Assembly (NCBI GenBank): GCA_020746835.1
Contig: JAGPNK010000008.1
Span: 1,612,001 to 1,676,000, forward strand
Length of the DNA: 64,000 bases
Origin: Stachybotrys elegans
Taxonomy: Eukaryota; Ascomycota; Sordariomycetes; Hypocreales; Stachybotryaceae
Direction of reading: 5' to 3'
The position numbers and the translations under genes were made by a program. Under the pieces are notes generated by a model. The model made no database searches, was not told the origin of the DNA, and saw only the letters and a list, made by a program, of their open reading frames with translations. Below, in pieces: positions 43,886-54,007 of the stretch (position 1 is the stretch's first letter; each line of letters starts with the position of its first letter).

Positions 43886-45176
43886 TCAGCTCTCTTGTAT
43901 ATACTCGCCCGTCTCAAGAAGGCGTTGTCCCGGCTTCAGCTTGCTCTGAGCCGGACGTTCCCAACTAAGTACAGGTTTGCCTTGTTTCACTAATTTTGTC
44001 CGTCTGAACGACTGCCGCACTACCATTTTAGTGATGGGACCATTTTCGGACTCGTATATGACTTCCGAAGGGGCGGGCTCGGGCACCGTTGGCCAGTTGA
44101 TAAAATTGGGAGCCTCTGTGTACATGGCAACCTGTCTACCCGTCTTTCGTGTTTCAAGCCATTCTTGGAGAACCTGGCGGAATTCGGAGACGGGGCGGTC
44201 GAGACGGACGTCTGGATGCTTGATCCAGTCTTTGTCCAGATCCGAGAGATTTTGTTGCTCATGCTGGACCGATCGCAGTGTATCATCCCGAGTGATAATC
44301 TCGTAGAGCGTGAAAAAGACTCCCTTGACGTCATTACGGGACTCATCATACTCTGGTTCTCCGATGTGGGCAGAGAAGTTGAAGTCAAAAATCATCAATG
44401 AGTCCGTAGAGTCGTCGACGACTAGATTCCGAGGCGCCACATCCTGGTGTGAAATTCCCAGGTTCAAGTTGAGGTCATCGACGACTGAAATAAGCTGTGT
44501 AAGCCATTTCAGCTTGAATTCTCGGCTCTGGTTATCTTCAAGGGTGCCTCCGGTGATGTATGCAACCGTGAACCCGACGAATGCTCCCTCAATTTCGTCG
44601 ACGACTATCTTGTCAAAGGGTACAATGTTGGGGTGTTTTGGCAGGCGCATCCAGATGTTCGCATCCTCCCAGGTGAATCGAAGCCGCTGCTCTACAAAAA
44701 AGTATTTGAAGACAAGCTGGTGGACGGTTAGGCTCCAATATGCACAAGTCTCACGAGACGGTCGCGCTCACCTTTTTTCTGGGCTCAGGAGCTCGCAAGG
44801 GCGTAACGAGGTCCACCATTGGCCCTAAACGGTCCAGCTCTTCCAGATCGGACCTCAGAATGGTTCCGATCCCATCTGGACGCTCAATGGTACCAAGAGG
44901 GGGGTACCATGGGCAGAAGGTCTCGTCGTCCTCTGGGCGGGTGGATGTTGAGATCAAAGCCCCTTCTGGTGAAACATGGATTGCGACTACATCGGGGGCG
45001 AGGTTATCGACATGTTTGGCCAAATGTTCCAAGGCTGGATCTGCTTCCTCGAGCTCCTCGTCCATGGTGACCGATATGAGCCGGCGCTGATCCCAGTCGG
45101 TGACGTGCCACGTACTGGGGCCACCAGGGAAGATGGCGCCACTGAAGGCAAAGAACCTCTCATCTGGCTTGAGCAT
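43886..45176 (-). CDS. protein-kinase-like fold protein with atypical catalytic motifs
   Basis: 411 residues in two exons (44772-45176, 43886-44716). The C-terminal half has a kinase-like order: VFKYFF (possible beta-3 Lys), RLPKHPNIVPF, GFTVAYITGGTL (hinge), SHQDVAPRNLVV (catalytic loop, HQD instead of HRD) and IFDFNFSA (DFN instead of DFG). No glycine-rich loop is visible. The N-terminal 135 residues (KPDERFFAFSGAIFPGG, then VTDWDQRRLISVTM) match nothing I can name. The start is at 45176, as upstream codons are less conserved in composition. Fungal genomes contain many such divergent kinases of unknown role; catalytic activity is uncertain. Confidence 0.75.
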
Positions 45177-46040
45177 CGTTGGCGATTGGAAGTGTGCGTT
45201 TGAAAAGATTTGGCCTGCAAGGAACGCTCGGCCTGCGATGAAGTCTCTGAAAATGCGGAGGGTAGAGGAGTGGGCGGGTTGCGTAGAAAACAAGTGCCAC
45301 GTCCTGTGTTTGTTTTCATGAGCCGGATGAGAGAAGGATAAAGAACAGGGAAGCCATGGAATCCTCAGGCTAGCTAGACAAACACACAAGCGCTTAGTGG
45401 AGCAGGGTCATCCCTTGACATTGATTATGATTGGTCTTACATCCCCACCTGAAGGAAGTCTCCGGTTTTTTATGGATTTTATTGGCAGAGGACCCTGGAA
45501 TGCTCAGGCTAGTGGAGCAGGATCATCCCTTGATATTGATGATGATTGGTCTTATATCCCCACCTAAAGACGGGCCTGAAGTCTCCGGTTTTTATGGATT
45601 TGATTGGCAGAGGACCCTGGAGTGCGACGCATTCGGCCACCTTCGCGCCCGGTGTTGGTGATATTCAGTCCAGCTGAATCACAGCCTTGAATAACCTGAG
45701 CCTTTCGGTGATCATGTTGGTTGAGCCTTATGGATGATAGGCTAAGAGTGATCGATGGTGAGACTCAAAGTACATGGATTCTAAAGCCGGGCGCTTAAGG
45801 ATGTTGGTAGGCGATGTGGGAGCCCGAGGCCAGCCGATTTCACGTCTATATAGCCTTCTCTTGGTGCTGTCAATGGAAGATCTTCAGACACCTCAGCAGA
45901 CACCAAACCTCACAATAACTGGCATTCGTCATAATCTACAAGCGTAGCATATAACCACCTCCGAGAAAACAGTATGTATCTACCTGCCTATTTCCTTGTT
46001 CTACCTTCAGTCATTGACTGCCCTCAGAGAATACACCACA
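45177..46040. other. intergenic with a 115-bp tandem duplication
   Basis: Upstream of the kinase-like gene and promoter of the small cysteine protein. Holds the duplication 45396-45625 and a TATATAG box at 45847-45853. Confidence 0.55.
45396..45625. repeat. direct tandem duplication, 115-bp period
   Basis: Copies begin at 45396 and 45511 with agtggagcagg.tcatccctt and end with ggcagaggaccctgga.tgc. A trace of a further copy (tggaatcctcaggctag) lies at 45357-45373. Differences between copies include CpA-to-TpA changes (gacattg/gatattg, cttacatcc/cttatatcc), as RIP would make, plus a small indel. Confidence 0.8.
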
Positions 46041-46304
46041 ATGGCCGAAGCCCCCATCGACCCCGTCGACATCCACGATTATGCCGCAGCGCACAAGGTT
46101 CTAAATCCCCGTGGCCCCAGAAGATGCTTCTGCGGGCGATACCTATTCTACAGCAGCATCTGTGGACACCTGTATCAGGACTATCCATTAAAATGTGGCT
46201 CAACAACATCCAAGTCAGGCAAGACCGGATTCTGTTCTATTCCCGCACCACAGCATCATATGGAAGGCCGAGTCAATCTGGCTTGCGCACAGTGCCGCGT
46301 CTAA
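46041..46304 (+). CDS. small cysteine-containing conserved-looking protein
   Basis: 87 residues from the ATG at 46041. It contains CFCGRY, SICGHLYQ, LKCGSTTSKSGKTGFC and a C-terminal CAQC, a Cys pattern that could bind one or two zinc ions. I recall short fungal proteins of similar pattern but cannot name a domain. A TATATAG box lies 190 bp upstream. The leader region contains a possible 5' UTR intron (GTATGT at 45972, TTCAG at 46009-46013). Acidic N-terminus (MAEAPIDPVD), no signal peptide, so intracellular. Function unknown. Confidence 0.6.
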   Translation: MAEAPIDPVDIHDYAAAHKVLNPRGPRRCFCGRYLFYSSICGHLYQDYPLKCGSTTSKSGKTGFCSIPAPQHHMEGRVNLACAQCRV

Positions 46305-46699
46305 AGCAGCCAGCAGAAGGCTGAGCACATAGGAGGGATGTGGGGGAAGGGGTAAATGTCAAGGGTAACCTTCATCGATTGTTCAATTTTGTGGTAGATG
46401 TATTTATCCCGTATCTGTATGGTATATGCGCTTATTGCATCGTGACGGAAGCTTCTGGCCAATTGCGAAAGACAGGTGGCCGCAGCCATAAGCTTTTCTC
46501 AATCGAGTGTATTTTCTAACCAATTGTTATCTATTGATCTGATATTATCTTTATCGTCAGAGGGGGCCTCTTCGAAGTCACTGGTCTGTATCCCATTGGG
46601 GCACACGAACGGGAAAACAGAACAATCAAGCCAGCGCAGCGATTTATCCATCCCCTTCCTCTACCAACCAATTTAGAGCTCGTTGTTCCGCAAATAATT
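46305..46699. other. intergenic containing dispersed repeat copy B
   Basis: Apart from repeat copy B (46482-46616) nothing recognised. Confidence 0.5.
46482..46616 (+). repeat. dispersed repeat, copy B
   Basis: Close match to 4620-4752 over about 130 bp, sharing agcttttctcaatcga at one end and cccattggggcacacgaac at the other. As with copy A it lies directly upstream of a gene start (46700). Confidence 0.75.
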
Positions 46700-47457
46700 A
46701 TGCAGGGCCCAGTCTCCGAGGAAGTATCCGACACGACGGGATTGCGATGGGTGCTCACTTTATGGGGACCAGAGCCAAGGTGGACTGTGGAACTAGATTT
46801 TGACGCCATCGCATCAACAGCCAAGTCGGCTCTCCAGCTTGAGGAGCCTTGCACCGTCGATTTTCTGGCTCAAGGCGCATTCAACCGGCTCTTTGTCGTC
46901 AAGTCTCACAAGCAAGAAGTGGTTGTTCGGGTCAGCCTTCCAATATGTCCGAAGTTCAAAACTGAGAGCGAAGTGGCAACGATAAAATGGGTGCGCGACA
47001 ACACCACTTTGCCAGTACCAGGAATTCTGGCTTTCCGGTCAGATCGTCAAAGCTCCATAGGCTTTGAATGGATGATAATGGAGAAAGTTCCCGGCAAAAC
47101 ACTAGCCGATGCTTGGGGTGACATGTCTTTCTCTGCCAAAGAATCCTTAGTGCATCGCATTGCCTCTTTCTACGCCGAGACATTTGACGTACAAATGAGG
47201 GCAGTTGGGAGCATCTTTGAGACACGCTCTTCCATGGATAATCACTTGGCCGTGGATGTTCCGACAAAAGGTATCTAGATCTTGTTAGTGTCTCCATGCT
47301 TTCATCTTGAATCCTAATCGCCATCGCAGGAACAGCTTCCTTCCATCTAGGAAGGAGTGTTGCGTCGAACTTCATAACCAGAACTCAGAATGGTAGGCCA
47401 CATGGGCCTTTCCTGTCTACAATACTTGTTTACTCAGATCTCTATTCTTTATATTAA
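46700..47457 (+). pseudogene. truncated aminoglycoside-phosphotransferase-like (APH) gene
   Basis: Two exons (46700-47270, 47330-47457) give 232 residues. The N-lobe of an APH/kinase-like fold is present: VDFLAQGAFNRLFVV (glycine loop), EVVVRVSLPICPKFKTESEVATIKW (Lys and helix C Glu), PVPGILAF, then FEWMIMEKVPGKTL (hinge) and a helix. After FHLGRSV and the short GRPHGPF stretch the frame runs into AT-rich non-coding sequence and stops. The C-lobe with the HGD and D..N catalytic residues is missing, and the next gene's 3' end lies only 80 bp away. A 3'-truncated, probably inactive copy. Confidence 0.65.
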
Positions 47458-47538
47458 TAGCTATATATTAGCTACATTCATCATCGCTAGCTTCATAACC
47501 AAACCATCCTTTATCCTGTTTCCCTTATTCATAACAAA

Positions 47539-48498
47539 TTACCAACGAATCGTCTTCTTGGGGAAGAACTCGTCAATGAGCTCGAGGTAGTAAGGCTTCA
47601 GCTCCTCGATGCTGGGGGCATCGTCACTCTTCGAGTAGAGGTCGTAGGGGTTGAAGGCCCGCACGGCCTCCAGGAGCTCCTCGTCTCCCTCCTTCATGAA
47701 CTCGTGGTAGGCGCCCTCGCGGTGCCACGAGTAAAAGGAGTGGTACCGGATCATGGCCAGTCCCTCGCGCGGCAGGGTGGACTGGTTCTTGCAGACCTGG
47801 TACATGTACTCGTCGTGTCCCCAGCTCATGATGAGGTTCTCGATGCCGCAGCCGGGGGAGTAGATGCCGTGGGTGGTGCTGTAGACGGGGTGCGTGGTGT
47901 CGGGGTTGGCGGCAAAGGTCTCGGGGAGGATGATCTTGTCCGAGAATGCACAGCCGACGGGGAAGGTGTCGCCAACAACGTCCCACTGGCCCTTGGCACC
48001 GTAAAAGTACAGCAGCTTGCCCAGGTCATGGATGAGGCCGGTGACCTGCATCCATCGGGGCTTGCCGTCACGGCGCATAGCCTCGGAGGTTTGTAGGAGG
48101 TGCTGGATCTGGCTGAGATCGGTGTCCGGGTCGGACTCGTCGACGAGGGTGTTGAGCTTCTCCATGGCCTCCCAGATGGTCATCTCATCTTTGGGGGGCG
48201 AGGCTGGGTTGGCCGACAGGTCGATGGCGAACTTTTGGCGGGCGGCAGTGTTGTAGTCCATGGTCTGCTTCTCGTGCTGCTCCTTGTAGAAGTTCTTGAC
48301 GCGGTCGCAGGCGTCCTCGTACTGTCGGAAGGTGGTCTTGTCCTTTTCTTGGTCGAAGACGGACTGGTCGTTGTAGGCGGAGGAGTTGGGGCTGCCCTTG
48401 ATGATGTTGACCGAGTCGATGGCGTCCTCGGTCTGCTCGAGAGCATGGCCATCTAAGGGGATGGACTGGGCCAGGGGGGATAGGACGGCAGCAGCCAT
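47539..48498 (-). CDS. MIOX: myo-inositol oxygenase
   Basis: Di-iron enzyme that cleaves myo-inositol to glucuronate; cytosolic. Intronless here, 319 residues, close to the family's usual 285-320. The metal-ligand and active-site motifs are in order: FRQYEDACDRVKNFYKEQH near residue 60, TGLIHDLGKLL (HD pair), FPVGCAFS, then GIENLIMSWGHDEYMYQV (His-Asp), and MIRYHSFYSWHREGAYHEF. The C-terminus is FPKKTIRW, matching the conserved K..RW ending. The start at 48498 (MAAAVLSPLAQ) is preferred to 48561 because the extra 21 residues look like translated leader. It allows growth on inositol via glucuronate. Neighbours have no evident link. Confidence 0.95.
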   Translation of the reverse strand: MAAAVLSPLAQSIPLDGHALEQTEDAIDSVNIIKGSPNSSAYNDQSVFDQEKDKTTFRQYEDACDRVKNFYKEQHEKQTMDYNTAARQKFAIDLSANPASPPKDEMTIWEAMEKLNTLVDESDPDTDLSQIQHLLQTSEAMRRDGKPRWMQVTGLIHDLGKLLYFYGAKGQWDVVGDTFPVGCAFSDKIILPETFAANPDTTHPVYSTTHGIYSPGCGIENLIMSWGHDEYMYQVCKNQSTLPREGLAMIRYHSFYSWHREGAYHEFMKEGDEELLEAVRAFNPYDLYSKSDDAPSIEELKPYYLELIDEFFPKKTIRW

Positions 48499-49817
48499 TG
48501 TGAGGTGTAGTGGAGGGGAAACAGTGAGATAGGGTGGTTGAAGGACAAGTAAAGAATCCAAGCTAAAGTGAAAGGGAATTGAGTGGCTTGGGAGGCTATT
48601 GCTTGACAGCGGGAGCTAGATGATCTGGCCAGACCAAGCTTGAGGGGGGTAAGAGGAGCATCCTTTATAGGGAATTGAGCGATTGCCTGCCGGATGAATC
48701 CGGTGGTAAAACTCTTGGACGCATGATGATGTGACAGGGTTGCCGAGAGAAATCGTGATGCAAAGACGAACCACAGCTGGAGAGTTGAGATTCCCGCTAG
48801 TCTAAGTGAATCCAGAAAGATGCCCGTTTGGGCAATTCCCAGTGACGGGTCAGTGTTTTCTGGGGATAAAGCGGGCCTGGACGCGTAAATCGAGGTGGCA
48901 CAGAGGGCAGAAGGGGAAATTTTCGCCGAGAAATGCCCCCAAGCCTTGCCACGGACTTGGTCTGGATCTGAGATGCCCCTCCACGTCCCCACGCGCGCCT
49001 TGCTTTATTACTCCGTCATCCAGGGCACGGGTCCCTGAGCCAGAAAAATTTACAAGTCTATTTTGGCCATCGTGACGCCTTTGCATGGGCTTTGATTCGC
49101 TGGGTTGCTGCGTCCCCTGCCCTGCACTGTTCGATGCGTCCAATCAGCCTTGCGTGGTAGGTCATATGAGCCTTTGCTTTTGATGACGAGTGTCTAGGAG
49201 AAGCCGGGATACATGAGTTTCTCACTATTACTCCGTCTAAGAGCCTGTTCTTCTGGGCATCCTGGACAGAGTCTTCTCCTGGCTGAGTTGGACAGGTAAA
49301 GACGAGACATATATTGGGGGTTTGGTTTCACAAAGTAGCCCTCGGGATCAAGCCATTTCTCCTTCTCTCTCTCCTTCTTTCTTTCTTTATTGTTATCACT
49401 GAAAGTCGGTTCTATATAATGGGACCGTGATGTTCTTGTGTCGGTAAATGCAAAGACCACGCGCAATATTCAATTGGCAACAGCACCATGTCCAGGTATT
49501 TCCAGTGTGTATCTATTTATTACTACAATTCCCTTTATTAATGAGTGCTCTGGAGTGACGGATCAATTAACCGACCTACCCTACATGACCATCGTGAGCT
49601 GACATTGGCGTCGATGGACCTCGGGTTCAGGGAACTGGGCACCAATCCACAATAAAAATTACCAATTATTAATTTCCAAGTGTCTCGTGATGTATGGAAG
49701 CTGCTGAACCAGACTTGCCGTCTTACGCATCTGTATATTTCCTCCCGCAACACCATCCTCTCCAAGACGACGCTCGTTTCACCAGCAAATTGGTTCAATT
49801 GAACACGGACAAAGGTG
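48499..49817. other. intergenic, 1.3 kb, divergent promoters
   Basis: Between the inositol oxygenase and a Zn2Cys6 regulator. A pyrimidine-rich run (about 49359-49390, tctctctccttctttctttc) is the only conspicuous structure. Confidence 0.5.
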
Positions 49818-52086
49818 ATGACGAAACGAGCCCGACAGAACAAGTCATCCTCTTCGTCAACTACCGAGGGAGCATCAAAGGCGGCGGAGGCTAGCGATTC
49901 CCCCGCAGATCTAGCAGTAACAGCATGGTGAGATCACTATCCCGGTCTCCTTTCGTTTCAATGCCCTACCATCAGACAGTGGCCAGAACTGTTTGAGCCT
50001 GCCCTGGAATCGGGAATTTGCACCTATTTTGGAGCAGCAAGTGGGCCGCCAGTTGTGCAAAATTGCCTCATTTGCGTGGAAATGAGAACCAGCGCGAGCA
50101 TCCATCGTGAACAAGGGAAACACCCTGCGCGAGAGAGAGGGAGAGAGAGAGTCTGTCGGGTCAATTGCTGACGAGACTAATGCAGCGAACCATGCAGAGA
50201 GCAGCACCTACGATGTGAGTGTCGCCCAACCTGTCAGGTATACCTGCGCTGACGAGACTGCGTCTGTCTAGGTGACCGCACCCTCCCGTCGTGCAGCCGA
50301 TGCGTGTCTGCTGGGCACCGGTGCATCAAGGACTACAAGTTCAAGCACGCCCGGCACGGCCAGTTTCACCAGACGCAGCAGTGGCCGCGAACGCCCAAGA
50401 GGCTCAGGTTTGTGCACGAGTCGGGAGTCAACGGAGAGGCCATCCATGACGGTGCTCCTTGGCACGAGGTAGAGAGCGCCGCCTCGTCAGATGTAGAGGA
50501 GCAGCGTCCGTATCGAGGGAACCCTGTATCGCAAGGGGCGGCGGTTCACGATGCGACAGCGAGCCATGACGACCACCATCGACGGGGCTTCCATGCCTAC
50601 ACCGGGGACGAGGGAGACGGCTCTCACGAAGCCTTCAAGCTGAGGCCGCTGCCCATCCAGCAGCACCATTTCCACCCCCAGCACCACCTCGATCCCGAAG
50701 ACCATGCGCACTTGTCCCGACACGACGGCCCCGAGACTATCAGGCCCAGCATCTACACCAGCAACACCACATGGTCGACGACCGACCGGGATGAAGCCAT
50801 CCTCTTCCGGCACTATGTGCAGAATCTCTCAAAATGGGTAGGCCATCCCTATCTTGCTACACCAGCGGTTAATTGACCATCAACTGCGCTGCCGCTTACG
50901 ATGGCTGATGCTAAAAAGAACAGCTCGATCTTTGCGATCCCCAATCCCACTTTGAGAGCTTCGTGCCCTCGCGAGCCGGCTCATGCCCCGTCCTCCTCAA
51001 CGCCATCTTTGCCCTGTCGGCTCGCCATCTGGCACACACGTCCCGCTACGATTCGCTCGCCTCCAATCGCTACCATGAGCAGTGCCTTAACCACCTCATC
51101 CCTCTTCTTGACCACGCCGTGACCATCTCCGACGAGAACCTCTTTGCTGCCACCATCATACTCCGCGTCTTGGAGGAGATGGACGTGCCCAGCCTGGGCC
51201 AGGATGCTCACGGCCATTTACTCGGCATACACGCCTTTGTCGCGCCGCTGCCTGCCCAGCAGCACAACCCCTCGCGGCGACTTCTCCCCAGATCTCTTCC
51301 CACGGCGTGTTTCTGGGTCGGCCTGCGGCAGGAAATCTACAGCGCCGTCATGAACCAGCAGTCGGTGCGCATGAACCTCGCCCACGACGGCATCGTCGAC
51401 CGGTCAAGCACGCCGGCCGACGACTTTACATGGGGCAACCGGGCCATTGTGCACTGCGCCGACGTGCTCAACTTTTGCTTCGGCACAAGCGACGGAGCTG
51501 GCGATGCCGCTCGCTGGGAGGAGCTCGAGTCGGCGAACCGCCAGTGGAAGGCATGCATACCGGAGAGCTTTACGCCAGTCTTCCATCGGGGCCGGAGGGA
51601 GGACACTACAGAGGATGCAAATGCTGGCAGGGATGTAGACTTTACGTCCGTCTTCCCGGAGACGTGGTTCTGGAAGGGATGCCACGGTGAGTGCTATTGG
51701 GCGATTTGACCGAGGCGGCACACTGACGACTCATCCATCTCGCAGTCATAGCAATCCAGCACCACATGCTGGCTGAGCTCTACCTGGCGCTCTTCAACCC
51801 TTCACACCCGCGCACGGGGCTGCGACGCCCGGCAGCTGAGGCGGCCCTCTCCACGCGCGCCCGGAGCATTCTGCGCAACCTCTGCGGCATCGGAGTCTGC
51901 AACCAATGGTGCCCGCCCGCCATGTTCACGGCGTGCATGGGCATCGCGGCGGCAGGCGATCGGTTCCAGGACGTGCGCGACCAGGAAGCGCTGCTGCAGG
52001 TGCTGCGGATTACGGAACATGATCACGCTCGCCCGACGAGGGCCGTGAGAGCACAGCTGCGGCAGTGCTGGGGGTGGGAAGGATAG
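49818..52086 (+). CDS. Zn2Cys6 fungal transcription factor
   Basis: About 602 residues in five exons: 49818-49927, 50186-50214, 50272-50837, 50924-51686 and 51746-52086. The zinc cluster spans three exons. Exon 1 ends with two bases of the first Cys codon, the 29-nt exon 2 supplies CEPCREQHLRC, and exon 3 starts DRTLPSCSRCVSAGHRC. This gives the normal Zn2Cys6 spacing, which supports the small exon and the 258-nt first intron. N-terminal basic residues (MTKRARQNKSSSSS) are as expected. Exon 3 is rich in His and acidic residues (QQHHFHPQHHLDPEDHAH). The region LDLCDPQSHFESFVPSRA opens the fungal-specific C-terminal domain, with LLNAIFALSARHL. The regulated pathway is unknown; inositol use is one possibility by adjacency only. 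Confidence 0.85.
50186..50214 (+). other. 29-nt micro-exon of the zinc cluster
   Basis: Bounded by AATGCAG and GTGAGT, it encodes EPCREQHLR plus split cysteine codons on both sides. Without it the Cys spacing is lost. Confidence 0.7.
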
Positions 52087-52684
52087 GGATGAGAAGTTGA
52101 TGATTTGTATTATTGATGCTTGATGATACCTGTCTATTCATAGTGGAAGCCTCAGTTGGACCCTTATCAAGGGCACATCTGACAACTACATGAAGGTGTG
52201 TGGCGAACCTCGATTCCATTGGCCGGCAGGGCAGATATGGAGCTCAGTCGGAGCAGTTTCAGACCGTCCAGCGGCGCATTTGGCTGTAACAGGCAACGAG
52301 CGTAAGCCCCATGACGAAATGTCGGGCGGCCATCAGGGCTAAGATGGGCCCAGCTTGGCAAAGCTTGGGGGCTGAAGGATTCAGCCATGCCCCTCGCCTC
52401 ACAAGGACCCTGGGCTGAGCCAATCATCCAGTCGTGCTTGTCAGATCTGTCTATCTTGCTGCTTGAGGGATCAGCGAGCGATGCCGTCACACAGCCACGA
52501 TCCCCAGTTGGACGATGCGACGAGGTTGAAGGAGTCGATTGAGATAAATACCTGGTCTTCCCTCTCTATTCATGTTCGTGAGCATACAAGACATTCCATA
52601 CAAGACATTCCTCACAAGACATTCCTCACAAGACATTCCTCACAATCAAGCTTCTTTTTACAAAGTATTCACATCTCATACACC
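52087..52684. other. intergenic with 14-bp tandem repeat
   Basis: 3' flank of the regulator and leader of the next gene. The tandem repeat is at 52585-52640. Confidence 0.55.
52585..52640 (+). repeat. 14-bp tandem repeat, four units, in a 5' leader
   Basis: Four copies of the unit (a/t)(t/c)acaagacattcc, the last two identical, ending 44 bp before the start codon at 52685. Confidence 0.9.
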
Positions 52685-53503
52685 ATGACTTCCGTCGCTC
52701 ACTATCCCACTCACGACGAGAAGCCCTTCGGCGCCGCAGAGCTCGAAGATGGCCACAGCATACCCCCAAACTACTCGGAGGAGATGCTCCCAGACTACGA
52801 TGACAACGGAGTCTCCTCGATGAGCGCCGGCTTCCACGCAACGCGCCAGCTGCAGATCGAGGCGCGCGGCGAGCACGGCAGCGGATCCTCCTACTTCAGC
52901 AAGCAGCCCACCTACATCTACGAGGTCTCGCCTGACGGCCGGCACAGCGGCGGCTACGTGTCGGTGCGCCCCAAGCGCGGCTCCAACAGCTGCTACCTCG
53001 TCCGGGCCGGCGACGCTTCCGAGACGCCGCTGGCCAACACATCGTACCGCATCGGGCCCTTCCGCCCGCCGCGCATCGGCATCCAGGGCCTCGGGGCCGA
53101 CGTCGCGGTCCACTCGAGCAAATGGGGCTGCCTCAGCCGCGAGACGTCCATGGAGACGCCCTTTGGCGTGTTCCGCTGGCGCTACGGCAGCAGGCGGGAG
53201 CGTCACGCCGTCGACGCCACGAGCCTCATCATCATGGACTGGAAGACGGACGGCGAGGGCTCCGTCGAGGGCTGGCGCTGCGTCGCCCAGCTCATCCGCA
53301 ACAAGGACCTGCGCAGCGCCGGCAGCACGCGGTGGTCGGTGGGCAACGGCGGCCGCCTGCTGCTGGACCTGCGGCCCTGGGCCGAGGCAAAGGGTGCGCT
53401 GCAGCACATCGAGGTGCTCTGCATGTCGAGCTGCCTGGTGATGCTCAAGAGGGAGATTGACAATGGCCAGGTTGTTGTTGCTCCTGCTCCTGTTGTTTCC
53501 TAA
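52685..53503 (+). CDS. conserved-looking hypothetical protein
   Basis: Intronless, 272 residues. The N-terminus is disordered and acidic (PPNYSEEMLPDYDD). From residue 80 there is a globular, strand-rich domain (YIYEVSPDGRH, YRIGPFRPPRIGI, GVFRWRYGSRRE, TSLIIMDWKT, GGRLLLDLRPWAE, IEVLCMSSCLVML). This layout recalls the compact tubby-like/LURP-type folds seen in fungal hypothetical proteins, but I cannot assign a family firmly. Strongly GC-rich third positions. No signal peptide or membrane segment, so probably intracellular. The start at MTSVAHYPTH is chosen because the upstream frame is the repeat-containing leader. Confidence 0.75.
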   Translation: MTSVAHYPTHDEKPFGAAELEDGHSIPPNYSEEMLPDYDDNGVSSMSAGFHATRQLQIEARGEHGSGSSYFSKQPTYIYEVSPDGRHSGGYVSVRPKRGSNSCYLVRAGDASETPLANTSYRIGPFRPPRIGIQGLGADVAVHSSKWGCLSRETSMETPFGVFRWRYGSRRERHAVDATSLIIMDWKTDGEGSVEGWRCVAQLIRNKDLRSAGSTRWSVGNGGRLLLDLRPWAEAKGALQHIEVLCMSSCLVMLKREIDNGQVVVAPAPVVS

Positions 53504-54007
53504 TAGATGGGAGAGTTCATTGGCGTTATCTTGTATGATATGGAAGCGAGAGGGAGTTTTGGAAGAAAGCGTGTCATGTCCGAGTTAGAATACCGAGAAT
53601 GCAATCATATTTCATCTTGCCAATGATGCTCCACAAACCACCAGCAAGGACACCATATTAATAACCCGATAACGTTGAGCACACTCCACCAAGCTGTGCC
53701 CCCGCGCCGTTGCTTATCATCCATGTCCAGAGCTAGTTCTGTCGTTACCGCCTCGGGGTTCCGCGGTGTGAAACCCCGCAACGGAAAGCCGCCTCTTCAC
53801 GGCCCGTCGTACAATTTACCGTGGCCATCGTGAAAGCCACATGATTCGTGCTGCCGAGCTTCTTTGCGCATAAATAAGAAGACTGTTGCACCTCTCAGCC
53901 TGTATTTCCTTCTCTTCCCTTCATCATCCTTCATCCAGTTCACCAATTCGCCAATTCACCAATCTTGTTTGAACCTTGACCGGCTCGTCGGCACCCACTA
54001 CAACATC
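53504..54007. other. intergenic, 504 bp
   Basis: Promoter of the GFA-domain gene. Short iterations of caccaattcgccaattcacc lie in the leader (about 53940-53965). Nothing else seen. Confidence 0.5.

Noticed and set aside
50128..50151. Purine-rich gagaga run as a regulatory element
   Set aside because: Simple-sequence run inside a long intron; no support for function.
52676..53407. 243-codon open frame on the minus strand
   Set aside because: Antisense shadow of the GC-rich gene at 52685-53503; Ala/Arg/Val-rich composition without domain.
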